From contig NZ_LT906465.1 of NCBI RefSeq assembly GCF_900187185.1, positions 992,001 through 1,056,000 of the forward strand: a stretch of 64,000 nt of DNA, given 5' to 3'. Below, in pieces: positions 42,134 to 50,634 of this stretch. The stretch is from Chryseobacterium taklimakanense (GTDB lineage Bacteria; Bacteroidota; Bacteroidia; Flavobacteriales; Weeksellaceae). The position numbers and the translations under genes are program-made. The notes beneath the pieces are model-generated. The model searched no databases and was not told where the DNA came from. It was given only the letters and a program-made list of their open reading frames with translations. Position 1 is the stretch's first letter. Every line of letters starts with the position of its first letter.

Positions 42134-43183
42134 CTAACTTCTCGGTTTTTTCTGCTGAAGATAGATCAGCTGCCCCACTCTTGGCTGTTCACCATAAGAC
42201 ATTCTGTTTTTTGAATAAAGTTTTGAAAGTTTGATGCCGAATTTCTGTGAAATATCGTGCATCGTTTCGCCAACCTGAGCCTTATAAGTTTTTGTGTTCC
42301 CTTCAGAGCTTTTGGTTTCAAGGAAAAGCACATCATTTTTCTGCAGTCTTGTAGCAGAAAGTTCGTTCCACTTCATCAGGCGGCTTTCGCTGATTTTGAA
42401 TTTGTTGGCAATGAATGACAGGTCCGTATCGGCCGGAACAACGATGAATTTCCTGTTCCCGTTAGGATGGCTTTTAACCAAAATGGTCTGCAAAAGTTCA
42501 GCATCAGATTTAATTTTCTCAACGCGCTGCTGCTGTTTGGCGTAGGAGGTCTGTTCGTAAGGCACCCGCACGGTTAACGGCTTGGTTCTCACCTGGCTTT
42601 GATCCATCTGTGCCATAAAAACCTTATCATTTCTAAGATCAGGATACAACTTCAAAACCGTGAACAAAGCCTCTTTCGAATTGGTATTGTCAAATTCGTA
42701 AAGCCGGTATTTCTCAATTTTATCAATCAGAATATAAGCGTAACGCGGATTAGTAGCATATCCTGCTTTTTTCAGCCCGTGAGCCCATGCTTTGTAATCC
42801 TTCATATCCAAAGTAAAAAGATTCTGGTAGTACTTCCTGTATTTCAGAAATTTAGAATGATCTTCGTAGGATTCTTTCGGGTCATCATAAACCCGGAAAC
42901 ATTCGTTTGGTGCATCGTCGGTATGCGACATGGTTTTACCCGTCCAGTCTTCTTTACATTTTATTCCGAAGTGGTTGTTGCCCTGTTGTGCGAGGCGCGA
43001 CTGCCCGCCACCGGTTTCAAGAAGTCCCTGTGCTAAGGTGATTGAAGCGGGAATCTGGTATTTCTCCATCTCTTCTACGGCGTACGCAGCAAATTTCTGG
43101 ATGTACTGGTCTTCAGTTTTCCAGGTCTGGGCATTAAATTTAGATAAAATAATTACGGTAAAAGCAAATAATGTCTTTTTCAT
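42134..43183 (-). CDS. Secreted glucosaminidase (muramidase) with LysM domains
   Basis: A 349-residue exported wall hydrolase. After a signal peptide (to about KFNAQ, residue 19) comes a GH73 N-acetylglucosaminidase domain (QIPASITLAQGLLETGGGQS with the catalytic Glu, then HFGIKCKEDW, and YRKYYQNLFTL) to about residue 165. Two LysM-like peptidoglycan-binding repeats follow (DTDLSFIANKFKISESRL and VGETMHDISQKFGIKLSKLY). It cuts the glycan strand during growth or separation. Monocistronic. Confidence 0.9.
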   Translation of the reverse strand: MKKTLFAFTVIILSKFNAQTWKTEDQYIQKFAAYAVEEMEKYQIPASITLAQGLLETGGGQSRLAQQGNNHFGIKCKEDWTGKTMSHTDDAPNECFRVYDDPKESYEDHSKFLKYRKYYQNLFTLDMKDYKAWAHGLKKAGYATNPRYAYILIDKIEKYRLYEFDNTNSKEALFTVLKLYPDLRNDKVFMAQMDQSQVRTKPLTVRVPYEQTSYAKQQQRVEKIKSDAELLQTILVKSHPNGNRKFIVVPADTDLSFIANKFKISESRLMKWNELSATRLQKNDVLFLETKSSEGNTKTYKAQVGETMHDISQKFGIKLSKLYSKNRMSYGEQPRVGQLIYLQQKKPRS

Positions 43184-43283
43184 ATTATTTTGTTTTGAAA
43201 CTCTACTGTGCGTAGAAGTGCAATTTATTAATTTTTACTAAAACCAAAACAGTAGATTCTTACACTGCATAGCTTTGCCAAAT

Positions 43284-44204
43284 TTAGGATGACACACCTT
43301 TTTCTATCACTGCTCTGTTCTGTTTCTTCAGCATTTCGTTGGCACCGGCAATTCCCTGCAAACCGCCTGTATGAAAGGCTAAAACTTTACTGTTTTGCGG
43401 GAAATAGCCTTCCTCAACAAGCTGAAAAAGCTTCCGCATCATCTTCCCGGTATAAACCGGCTCCAGCTGCAGGCCAAATTCCCGGCTAAACGCATTGATA
43501 AAAGCAATGTTTTCATCAGAAATTTTGCCATAACCGCCGAAATGGGCGTCTATAAGCGTAAAATTTTCTTTCCCCGAAAGTTCCGAAACCCTTGAATGCA
43601 GCGAATCATCATCCACCACTTTAAAGCCGATAACTTTCTGATGGTTTTCCGCAAATTTGGAAATTCCGGCAACCGTTCCGCCGGTTCCCACAGCCGCACA
43701 AAGATAGTCAAAATCTTGAGTATCAGAATTCAGCATATTCCTGATGCCTTCCACCGCGGCCAGGTTCGTGCCACCTTCAGGGATGATTAATGCTTTGGGG
43801 AATTCATTTTTGAGTTTTTCTGAAAGAGCATCTTTGTCCCGGTAATCCTCGCGGCTTACAAAACAAAAATGCATACCGTTTTCTGAGGCGAATCTCAAAG
43901 TCGGATTTTCCTTCCAGCGGTATTCCAGCTCATTTCCACGGATAATGCCCACCGTTTTGATATTATGGATTTTTCCAAGGGCAGAAAGCGCTGCAATATG
44001 GTTGGAATAGGCGCCGCCAAACGTCATCAGCAGTGGATTCTGAGGATTTTCTGCCAGATAATTATTGACGTTATGAAAGAGCTTCCAGTATTTGTTGCCT
44101 GAAATTTCAGGATGAATTAAATCTTCTCTTTTGATGAAAAGGCGAATGTTCTTTCGAAAAGGAATTTCAACCACCGGAACTTTTATATCAGGAATCTTAA
44201 GCAT
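43284..44204 (-). CDS. ACC deaminase / D-cysteine desulfhydrase-like PLP enzyme
   Basis: A 306-residue fold-type II PLP enzyme. The lysine Schiff-base segment HPEISGNKYWKL (residues ~32-43) and the phosphate-binding AAVGTGGTVAGISKF are conserved, with SNHIAALSAL contacting substrate. Family members cleave 1-aminocyclopropane-1-carboxylate or D-cysteine; most bacterial chromosomal copies of this size act on D-cysteine, so ACC deaminase activity should not be assumed. It stands alone between the muramidase and the sigma-factor pair. Confidence 0.85.
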   Translation of the reverse strand: MLKIPDIKVPVVEIPFRKNIRLFIKREDLIHPEISGNKYWKLFHNVNNYLAENPQNPLLMTFGGAYSNHIAALSALGKIHNIKTVGIIRGNELEYRWKENPTLRFASENGMHFCFVSREDYRDKDALSEKLKNEFPKALIIPEGGTNLAAVEGIRNMLNSDTQDFDYLCAAVGTGGTVAGISKFAENHQKVIGFKVVDDDSLHSRVSELSGKENFTLIDAHFGGYGKISDENIAFINAFSREFGLQLEPVYTGKMMRKLFQLVEEGYFPQNSKVLAFHTGGLQGIAGANEMLKKQNRAVIEKGVSS

Positions 44205-44257
44205 TGAAGGCCATTAAAAATTAGAATAGAAACCCGTTTTCTTTAAATAAAAAATTT

Positions 44258-44941
44258 TTAGAGTTTTTCCTCACCGTTCTCCTCAATCTCTCTCAACTGT
44301 TCGAGATTTTTTCCCAATCTTCCCATAATGATTCCGTAAACCACACGGTAGTACAGCCAGATGAGGAAAATACTTATCGCTGTAGAAATGCCCAAACCAA
44401 CGAGGAATCCTATAAATGTAGGATGGTCCATTTGAAGGTTTTGGGACGAAATCGTATTAAGAACAAACATTGTAAGTATCGCCATAAAAAATACCAGTAA
44501 CAGAATATTGGTCAGGATGAAAAGGCTCACCGTTTTCCTGAATTTCATAATCTGCAGGATGAATTTTTTCAGGTTCTCCTCTACGTGGATCTGCCGGTAG
44601 TTGAGGTAGAATTTTACCACAAAAAAGCCAGTAACTAAAAGGCTTACAACCCTCATAATGAAATACAAATGGGCATAATCGGCTTCAAACTTCGTAGTTT
44701 TTTCCACGCCGAGTTTTTCCATGATATGCATGAAACTGTCATCACCGCCTTTTTGAAACACATAAAAAATGTTCATCACCAAAAACAGTAAAAATTCTGC
44801 AACACTGATCCAGAAAATGTATTTCACGTAGTTCCGTGACTTGCTGTTCAGCATTTTCAGGATTTCGCTGCTGTTGTATTTATCCGGAACGGGCTGCTCC
44901 TGCCACTGCTTTTTCAGGTTGTCAATATCAAAATCAGGCAT
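44258..44941 (-). CDS. Four-helix membrane protein coupled to ECF sigma factor
   Basis: A 227-residue integral membrane protein with a ~40-residue cytoplasmic N-terminus (DNLKKQWQEQPVPDKYNSSE) and four predicted helices (about 42-62, 92-110, 140-160, 177-198). Its start overlaps the sigma-factor stop by eight bases, so translation is coupled. The short N-terminal cytoplasmic segment plus membrane domain would suit an anti-sigma factor, but there is no recognisable zinc anti-sigma motif. Homologues in the group are sometimes mislabelled as a beta-carotene monooxygenase, which nothing here supports. Confidence 0.75.
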   Translation of the reverse strand: MPDFDIDNLKKQWQEQPVPDKYNSSEILKMLNSKSRNYVKYIFWISVAEFLLFLVMNIFYVFQKGGDDSFMHIMEKLGVEKTTKFEADYAHLYFIMRVVSLLVTGFFVVKFYLNYRQIHVEENLKKFILQIMKFRKTVSLFILTNILLLVFFMAILTMFVLNTISSQNLQMDHPTFIGFLVGLGISTAISIFLIWLYYRVVYGIIMGRLGKNLEQLREIEENGEEKL

Positions 44942-45428
44942 ATTTTTCCATCAGTTCTTTTAATGTTTTCTTCAGACGGTTCATTTTCACTCTTGCGTTC
45001 ACTTCAGAGATACCCAAAGTTTCAGCAATTTCGCGGTATGGCAAATCATCCAGATACATCATTACAATCGCCCGCTCCATTTTCGGGAGCATTTTCACTA
45101 CTTTGTAAAGTAAGGAGATTTGTTGTTGTTTTTCATCGTCATCTTCCACATAATCACGGTGATGGTAATCCATCAGTTCGTCGGTTTGTGGAGATTTGGT
45201 TTTTTTTCGGAATAAGGTAATCGCTGTGTTCAGTGCCACACGGTACATCCAGGTCGAAATCTTGCTCTGCCCTCTGAATGTGTCGTAGCTGCGCCACAAC
45301 TGTAACACTATTTCCTGAAAAAGGTCCTGCTCATCTTCAGTAGAGTTGGTGTACAGGCGCGAAACCTTGATAATCAAACCCTGATTATCTTTTACCAGCT
45401 GCGAAAACTCTCTCTCTCTGTCCGTCAA
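44934..45428 (-). CDS. ECF-type RNA polymerase sigma factor
   Basis: A 164-residue group IV sigma factor with region 2 (DEQDLFQEIVLQLWRSYDTF and STWMYRVALNTAITLFRKK) and region 4 (PKMERAIVMMYLDDLPYREI and EVNARVKMNRLKKTL). No region 1 or 3. It is expected to direct polymerase to an alternative promoter set under control of its coupled membrane partner. Target promoters are not identifiable from the window. Confidence 0.92.
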   Translation of the reverse strand: MTDREREFSQLVKDNQGLIIKVSRLYTNSTEDEQDLFQEIVLQLWRSYDTFRGQSKISTWMYRVALNTAITLFRKKTKSPQTDELMDYHHRDYVEDDDEKQQQISLLYKVVKMLPKMERAIVMMYLDDLPYREIAETLGISEVNARVKMNRLKKTLKELMEKYA

Positions 45429-45514
45429 AACCTTGTAAAATTATGCGAACGAAGATATTAAAAAAAGTTTTTATTAAAGCTATTTACGGATTTACGAATG
45501 CCGGAATAAGGACA

Positions 45515-45540
45515 TAAAAAAACCGGAAAAAACTCCGGTT
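45515..45540 (-). terminator. Terminator of rpoN
   Basis: AACCGGA (45521-45527) pairs with TCCGGTT (45534-45540); on the minus strand it is followed by a T-run. It lies just after the rpoN stop. Confidence 0.75.
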
Positions 45541-45548
45541 CACTGTTT

Positions 45549-47033
45549 TTATAATTCTTTCCTAAGCCGTGCCACCGGAATATTGAGCTGCTCGCGGTAT
45601 TTGGCGATGGTTCTCCTTGCGATGTTGTAGCCTTTTTCCTTTAGAATTCCAACCAGGGCATCATCGGTGTAAGGTTTTCTCTTGTTTTCTTTGTCTATAG
45701 CTTCCTGAAGATGCATCTTGATTTCTTTGGTAGATACTTCTTCACCATCATCATTGGTGAGTGAATCAGAGAATAAATCTTTAAGATAAACGATTCCGTT
45801 CGGTGTGTCGGCATATTTGCTCTTTACCACACGCGAAATCGTAGAAATATCAAATCCTGTAATGTCGGCAACATCTTTTAAAATCATTGGTTTCAAAGAC
45901 TTGTCGTCGCCTGTCAAAAAATATTCTTTCTGAAGTTTTACAATCGCGGTAATGGTTTGCAACAAGGTATTCTGGCGCTGGTTAATCGCGTCGATATACC
46001 ATTTGGCGGCATCAAGTTTCTGTTTGATGAAAAGCGCGGCCTGTTTGTGCTCGGCAGAAGTCTTATCATGAGAGTATGTGGAGAGAATATCCTTGTACTC
46101 ATCTGAAACTCTTAAAGTCGGTGCATTTTTGCTGTTCAGCAAAGGGATGACGTCGTATTTGCCTTTTGAAAGTTCCTTCACCTGAATTACAAAATCGGGA
46201 ATGATTTCCTGATTGATGGTGATGGTCTGCGTATCGAAATTGCCGCCAACTTTCGGGGAAAGCCTCGAAATTTCGTCCAGTGCATCTTTCAGGTCTTCCT
46301 CGTCCACATCATACTTCTGCATGATCTTGTTATAATGCTTGTTAGTCAAGGCATCAAACTGATTCCTTAGAATATTGGCAGCCAAAGAAACGGCTTTATC
46401 CGCACTGACTTTCTTCTCGATCTGAAGTAAAAGACACTCCTGCAAATCCCGGGCTGCAACTCCCGGCGGATCAAGTTTCTGAACATAATTTTCAAGAATG
46501 TCTTCAACCTTTTCCTTAGTGGTGTAAACGCCCTGTGAGAACGCCAAATCATCCACAATAGATTTGATTTCACGTCTCAGATAGCCGTCTGTATCCAGGT
46601 TTCCGATGACGTATTCTGCAATTTTCAGATCGTCGCCACTGATATTGATAAGGCGGATCTGCTCGATCAGATAATCGTAAAGCGTCTGTCCTTCCGTGAG
46701 TAAACTTTCATTGTCGAATTCCTCATCATCAGCAGAATAGTTGCTGGACGCGGTTTTATACGAAGGTTCGTCATCAAAAAGGTATTCATCTACATCAAAA
46801 TCGGTATCGATGCTCTCGGAACCCTCATCTTCATATTCGCTGCCGATATCGTCGTAAGATTCCTCTTCCTGGTTTTCGTCTTCGCTGGCTCTTTCCAGGG
46901 CCGGATTTTCCTCCAACTCGCGCTCCAGTTCCTCTTCAAACTCCAAAGTGTGAAGCTGTATCAACTTCATCAGCTGAATCTGCTGCGGCGCCAGTTTTTG
47001 ACCAAGTTTGAGCTGTAGGTTTTGTTTTAACAT
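45549..47033 (-). CDS. rpoN: RNA polymerase sigma-54
   Basis: A 494-residue sigma-54. The Gln/Leu-rich activator-interaction region I is at the N-terminus (LKLGQKLAPQQIQLMKLIQL), an acidic region II follows (residues ~45-115), then core-binding and the C-terminal DNA-binding region ending in the RpoN box, here RRTIAKYREQLNIP. All hallmark regions are present. It requires an AAA+ enhancer-binding activator, none of which is encoded nearby. A TATTTTTG element (47048-47055) lies 14 bases upstream of the start. Confidence 0.95.
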   Translation of the reverse strand: MLKQNLQLKLGQKLAPQQIQLMKLIQLHTLEFEEELERELEENPALERASEDENQEEESYDDIGSEYEDEGSESIDTDFDVDEYLFDDEPSYKTASSNYSADDEEFDNESLLTEGQTLYDYLIEQIRLINISGDDLKIAEYVIGNLDTDGYLRREIKSIVDDLAFSQGVYTTKEKVEDILENYVQKLDPPGVAARDLQECLLLQIEKKVSADKAVSLAANILRNQFDALTNKHYNKIMQKYDVDEEDLKDALDEISRLSPKVGGNFDTQTITINQEIIPDFVIQVKELSKGKYDVIPLLNSKNAPTLRVSDEYKDILSTYSHDKTSAEHKQAALFIKQKLDAAKWYIDAINQRQNTLLQTITAIVKLQKEYFLTGDDKSLKPMILKDVADITGFDISTISRVVKSKYADTPNGIVYLKDLFSDSLTNDDGEEVSTKEIKMHLQEAIDKENKRKPYTDDALVGILKEKGYNIARRTIAKYREQLNIPVARLRKEL

Positions 47034-47047
47034 AGTTCTATTGTGTG

Positions 47048-47055
47048 CAAAAATA
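47048..47055 (-). promoter_or_regulatory. -7 promoter element of rpoN
   Basis: TATTTTTG on the minus strand matches TAnnTTTG exactly, 14 bases before the rpoN ATG. Confidence 0.45.
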
Positions 47056-47110
47056 TCCTATTGCCAAAGTAGAGGCTTACAATATTATTGCGAAATTTTT
47101 TATAATTAGT

Positions 47111-48559
47111 TTAAAATTCTGCACTTTTCGGTGTTCTTGGGAACGGAATAACATCGCGGATGTTGGTCATTCCCGTCACGAAAAGCACCAGCCTTTCCAG
47201 GCCAAGGCCAAAGCCAGCGTGCGGTACCGAACCGAACTTGCGGGTATCGATATACCACCAAAGTTCATCCTCATCCACATGCATCTCCTTCATTTTTTGT
47301 TTCAGAACATCAATTCTCTCCTCCCTTTGCGAGCCACCAATGATTTCACCGATTCCCGGGAACAGAACGTCCATCGCGGCTACCGTTTTACCGTCCTCGT
47401 TCAGGCGCATATAAAATGCTTTGATCTCTTTCGGATAATCGAAAAGTACAACCGGTGACTCAAAATGCTTTTCAACCAAAAATCTTTCATGTTCCGACTG
47501 CAGATCAGTTCCCCAGTGCTCCACCGGAAACTGGAATTTTCCTTTTTTGTTTTCCTTTGAGTTCATTAGGATTTCTATGGCTTCCGTATAAGAAACACGC
47601 TTGAAGCGTTTTTCAGCTACTTTTTCGAGTTTCTCGATCAGACCTTCTTTTGCCCTTTCTTTTTCGGGTTTTTGTTTCTGTTCTTCCGCGAAACGCTTAT
47701 CTAAAAACTCAAGATCATCTTTACAGTTTTCCAGTACATATTTAATGACGTACTTCAGGAAGTTTTCTGCCAGGTCGATATTATCTTCAAGGTTATTGAA
47801 AGCCACTTCAGGCTCTACCATCCAGAATTCCGCAAGGTGGCGCGTGGTATTTGAATTTTCTGCACGAAACGTGGGGCCAAAAGTATAAACCCTTCCCAAG
47901 CCCATCGCTGCAGTCTCAGCTTCAAGTTGCCCGGAAACGGTAAGGCTGGTTTTTCTGGCAAAGAAATCCTGTTCGAAATCGATATCGCCGTTTTCGTCTC
48001 TTGGTATGTTATTCAGGTCAAAGTTCGTCACACCAAACATCTCGCCGGCACCTTCAGCATCCGCTCCGGTAATAATCGGCGTATGGATGTAGAAAAACTG
48101 ATTTTTATTAAAGAACTCATGAATGGCAAAACTCACCGCACTTCTCACTCTGAAGATCGCTCCGAAAAGATTGGTTCTGAAACGCAAATGCGCCTCTTCA
48201 CGAAGTTTTTCAAGAGAGTGTTTTTTAGGCTGAAGAATGGTTTTCTGCAGTTCTTCACTGAAGTTATCACCAAGGATTACGATTTTCTTCGCTAAAATTT
48301 CAACCGTTTGGCCGGCACCCTGGCTTTCTACAACTTCCCCGGTGATTTTGAGGGAAGAGGCGGTATTGATCTGTTTAATGATCGCTTCATCAAAGTTTTC
48401 AAAATCTACTACGATTTGTAGATTGTTGATCGTGGAACCGTCATTCAGAGCAATAAATCTGTTGGAACGGAATGCACGCACCCAACCCTGAACCGTGATA
48501 TCGTGATGAAGGACTTTTTTGTAACCTTCTAAAATGTCTTTTACTGTTCTCTTTTCCAT
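47111..48559 (-). CDS. asnS: Asparaginyl-tRNA synthetase
   Basis: A 482-residue class IIb synthetase with an N-terminal OB-fold anticodon-binding domain ([20 protein letters not shown]) and a catalytic core: motif 2 around [20 protein letters not shown] and motif 3 [15 protein letters not shown]. The ATG at 48559 is chosen; an in-frame start 52 codons upstream lacks family similarity and crosses the promoter. A TACATTTG element sits 19 bases upstream of this ATG. It charges tRNA-Asn directly. Confidence 0.96.
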   Translation of the reverse strand: MEKRTVKDILEGYKKVLHHDITVQGWVRAFRSNRFIALNDGSTINNLQIVVDFENFDEAIIKQINTASSLKITGEVVESQGAGQTVEILAKKIVILGDNFSEELQKTILQPKKHSLEKLREEAHLRFRTNLFGAIFRVRSAVSFAIHEFFNKNQFFYIHTPIITGADAEGAGEMFGVTNFDLNNIPRDENGDIDFEQDFFARKTSLTVSGQLEAETAAMGLGRVYTFGPTFRAENSNTTRHLAEFWMVEPEVAFNNLEDNIDLAENFLKYVIKYVLENCKDDLEFLDKRFAEEQKQKPEKERAKEGLIEKLEKVAEKRFKRVSYTEAIEILMNSKENKKGKFQFPVEHWGTDLQSEHERFLVEKHFESPVVLFDYPKEIKAFYMRLNEDGKTVAAMDVLFPGIGEIIGGSQREERIDVLKQKMKEMHVDEDELWWYIDTRKFGSVPHAGFGLGLERLVLFVTGMTNIRDVIPFPRTPKSAEF

Positions 48560-48578
48560 GGTAAACATCTGTAGTGTG

Positions 48579-48586
48579 CAAATGTA
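48579..48586 (-). promoter_or_regulatory. -7 promoter element of asnS
   Basis: TACATTTG on the minus strand is an exact TAnnTTTG match 19 bases before the chosen asnS start, which argues against the longer N-terminus. Confidence 0.5.
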
Positions 48587-48798
48587 AGGAAAATTGGAAT
48601 AATTTTTGATGAAGGCGGCTTTTTCGGCTATGGTTTTATTCTTAAGCCCCCATCGATTAATAGAATTTTGTGAGGCTGAATAAATAGGTACATTTTGCTT
48701 GACAGAGGAACACAAAAAAGTTTTTAAAAAACTTACAATAAGTGTTGTTTTTAAAAATACAATATTATGGAATATCCAACTGTAAGCTGAGCTCTAAT

Positions 48799-49134
48799 TT
48801 ATTTTGAAAAATATTTGGTGAAACTCCACAGCTTGCGGCTTTTGAGGTAATTTAAGTCGTCTTCTTTGGCGTAAGCTTCCCGTTCAAACGAAATGTATTT
48901 ATAGGCGAGAAAACTGTTTCTGAGTTTGAAATACCAATAGTAATATTCAACCACGTACCAGATGTAAAAAAATATGATTAAAAGCTCAAGTTGCTGGCGC
49001 AGGTGAATTTTTTCGTGGTTGACCAAAACCTCATTATTGCGGTCTTCCTTCTTGCGCAGCAGGATAAACGGAAACAGGGTGATGCCGTTTATTTTCGTAT
49101 TTTTGAGCAGTCTGTGCGCTACGATAATCATCAA
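48799..49134 (-). CDS. Small membrane protein with an HExxH motif
   Basis: A 111-residue protein. A zinc-peptidase-like HEKIH motif occupies H40-H44 inside NHEKIHLRQQLELL, followed by a hydrophobic, aromatic-rich helix (LIIFFYIWYVVEYYYWYF, ~51-68). The layout resembles the catalytic corner of BlaR1/M56-type membrane metallopeptidases reduced to a minimum, but there is no full M56 domain. Downstream is a second short basic stretch (YLKSRKLWSFTKYFSK). It is divergent from the DUF5522 gene. Activity as a peptidase is only a possibility. Confidence 0.7.
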   Translation of the reverse strand: MMIIVAHRLLKNTKINGITLFPFILLRKKEDRNNEVLVNHEKIHLRQQLELLIIFFYIWYVVEYYYWYFKLRNSFLAYKYISFEREAYAKEDDLNYLKSRKLWSFTKYFSK

Positions 49135-49177
49135 ACAAAAATAATATAAAAAAAATATTCCACTAAGGATTTAACTT

Positions 49178-49357
49178 ATGCCAAAACCTGACATCAAAGA
49201 AAATGAGGACTATTATTATAATGAGCAGGGCTACAGGGTTTTTACCGAAAAATACCATCTGAAGCGCGGCTACTGCTGCAAAAACGGCTGCAAGCACTGC
49301 CCCTACGGTTATGATAAGAAGACCGACACTTTTATAAAAAAACAGAATAAAAAATAA
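49178..49357 (+). CDS. DUF5522 Cys-rich small protein
   Basis: A 59-residue protein starting at an ATG at 49178. The core GYCCKNGCKHCPYGYDKK contains four cysteines in CC-x3-C-x2-C spacing, the hallmark of the short DUF5522 family widespread in Bacteroidetes and other bacteria; a metal-binding role is likely but unproven. It ends 19 bases before the DUF4136 lipoprotein gene and may be co-transcribed with it. The divergent neighbour starts 43 bases upstream. Confidence 0.8.
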   Translation: MPKPDIKENEDYYYNEQGYRVFTEKYHLKRGYCCKNGCKHCPYGYDKKTDTFIKKQNKK

Positions 49358-49376
49358 CTATATACATTTTAAAAAA

Positions 49377-49901
49377 ATGAAAAAATATTTTTTCCTTCTT
49401 TTGGCTTCTGCAACTCTGGGAATAACTTCCTGCTCACCGTTCCAGGTGCGTTCAGATTATGCGGAGACTGCAAACTTCAACAATTATAAAACTTATAAAT
49501 TAAGAATTGATGATTTGAAGCTTAATGATATCGATAAGGACCGCGTTCTGAATGAGGTTTCAAAACAGCTTCAGACAAAAGGCCTTTCCGTTGGCGAAAA
49601 CCCGGATCTTATCGTAAATGTGAAAGCCCAGCATAAGAAAATAACCGATATCCAGAGAGACAGACCTTACGGAATGTACGGATGGGGCGGTCCTTGGGGC
49701 TGGGGTGTCGGGATGAGCAGAACGTGGAGCAGTAACTACAACCAGGGTGCTTTAGTACTTGATCTGATCGATGCAAGAACCCAAAAATTAGTATGGCAAG
49801 GAATTGGTGAAGGGATTTCTGTAGATTCGCCAAAAGCGAAACAAAAACAAATCCCGGAGATCGTTGCTGAAATCATGGCAAACTATCCGCCAAAAAAATA
49901 A
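49377..49901 (+). CDS. DUF4136 lipoprotein
   Basis: A 174-residue lipoprotein with lipidated Cys19 in GITSCSPFQV. The DUF4136 domain shows the FNNYKTYKL strand, a helix-turn with DRVLNEVSKQLQTKGL, ENPDLIVNVKA and the closing LVWQGIGEGIS. A Gly/Trp/Tyr-rich loop (MYGWGGPWGWGVGMS) lies mid-protein, typical of the family. It is exported and held on the outer or inner membrane; function is unknown. A hairpin follows the stop. Confidence 0.88.
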   Translation: MKKYFFLLLASATLGITSCSPFQVRSDYAETANFNNYKTYKLRIDDLKLNDIDKDRVLNEVSKQLQTKGLSVGENPDLIVNVKAQHKKITDIQRDRPYGMYGWGGPWGWGVGMSRTWSSNYNQGALVLDLIDARTQKLVWQGIGEGISVDSPKAKQKQIPEIVAEIMANYPPKK

Positions 49902-49919
49902 CAAAAATTCTTGTAAGAG

Positions 49920-49953
49920 CAGAAAGCCGTCCCAGTTATGAGGCGGCTTTCTG
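49920..49953 (+). terminator. Terminator-like hairpin after DUF4136
   Basis: CAGAAAGCCG (49920-49929) pairs perfectly with CGGCTTTCTG (49944-49953) around a 14-base loop. There is no strong T-run, so termination strength is uncertain. Confidence 0.55.
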
Positions 49954-49989
49954 TGTTGTATATGTGTCTAAAATTTCTTATATTTGAGT

Positions 49990-50207
49990 GGCATCCGGTC
50001 AGATATATGAATCTCGGCCATTACAATCAGAACCAGTTGGTTTTGTAGAAACTCCCTCCCATATCGAATTGGCTAACATGATTGCAGATCTACTGGAAAC
50101 TTTTTGAAGACCTGCTTACTGCACTGGAGGATGCCGAGGATGAACTGGAGCGTCATACCTTTACCTCTATCTTGAGCAATATGAGGATGACCAAGATTCA
50201 GAATAAT
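49990..50207 (+). pseudogene. Decayed barstar copy
   Basis: The plus strand encodes fragments similar to the barstar at 28787. From about 50044 the frame reads VETPSHIELANMIADLLETF, then one extra T in the T-run at 50101-50105 shifts it to FEDLLTALEDAEDELERHTF, and a missing base near 50168 shifts back to YLEQYEDDQDSE with a stop at 50206. The N-terminal half is largely lost. The matching intact barstar has FEDLLTTLEDADDELDEFTF and YLEQYEDEE. With two frameshifts and no start it is a fossil, and no barnase remnant was seen beside it. Confidence 0.8.
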
Positions 50208-50271
50208 TATTATCTTAACCTGAAACTTTCAGGACTGGTTTTTGCATTGAAAACTACAAATTTTAAATATT

Positions 50272-50586
50272 ATGGAAATACTTATCAATTCAGACAACGA
50301 AGTAAAAATGGACCAGGCGGGAAAAGACTATTTCAGAGCTGAACTTCAGGATTCCTTAAAGAGATTTGAAGATTATGTAACCCGCTTTGAGGTATATTTT
50401 TCCGACGAAACCAGCAACAAAGACACTCCAGGCGACCAGAAGTGCGTGATTGAAGCCAGGATTAAAGGAAGAAACCCGGAAATTGTAACCAGCCACGCCT
50501 CTGCACAGAAAGCCGCATTCGACGCTTCCATTGATAAAATTCGCACAGTTCTTGACCGTGTTATCGACCAGCAGCGCGGCCATTAA
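50272..50586 (+). CDS. HPF/RaiA-family ribosome-associated protein
   Basis: A 104-residue protein with the sigma-54-modulation/HPF fold: beta strand (MEILINSDNEVK), helix (YFRAELQDSLKRFEDYVTRFE), strand (VYFSDET and CVIEARIKG), then helix (AAFDASIDKIRTVLDRVIDQ). These bind the 30S decoding centre and cause ribosome hibernation. The short length fits HPF-short or a YfiA-like type. No link to rpoN, which is 3 kb away. Internal start chosen because it opens the first strand. Confidence 0.78.
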   Translation: MEILINSDNEVKMDQAGKDYFRAELQDSLKRFEDYVTRFEVYFSDETSNKDTPGDQKCVIEARIKGRNPEIVTSHASAQKAAFDASIDKIRTVLDRVIDQQRGH

Positions 50587-50605
50587 AGCTCACTTTCTTC
50601 ACAAA

Positions 50606-50632
50606 AAAAGCGCCTCAGAAAGGCGCTTTTCA
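50606..50632. terminator. Bidirectional terminator
   Basis: AAAAGCGCCT (50606-50615) and AGGCGCTTTT (50621-50630) form a perfect 10-bp stem with a 5-base loop between the HPF-like gene and the convergent pafA. Confidence 0.75.
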
Positions 50633-50634
50633 AT

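Noticed and set aside
43284-44204. Assignment as plant-growth-promoting ACC deaminase
   Set aside because: Sequence signatures are shared with D-cysteine desulfhydrase, and substrate specificity cannot be read with confidence.
48560-48715. N-terminal extension of asnS
   Set aside because: No family similarity; a consensus -7 element at 48579-48586 lies inside it.
50082-50342. 86-codon open frame as a real gene
   Set aside because: Its first part is an out-of-place barstar fragment ending in a frameshift; the remainder overlaps the HPF-like gene in another frame.
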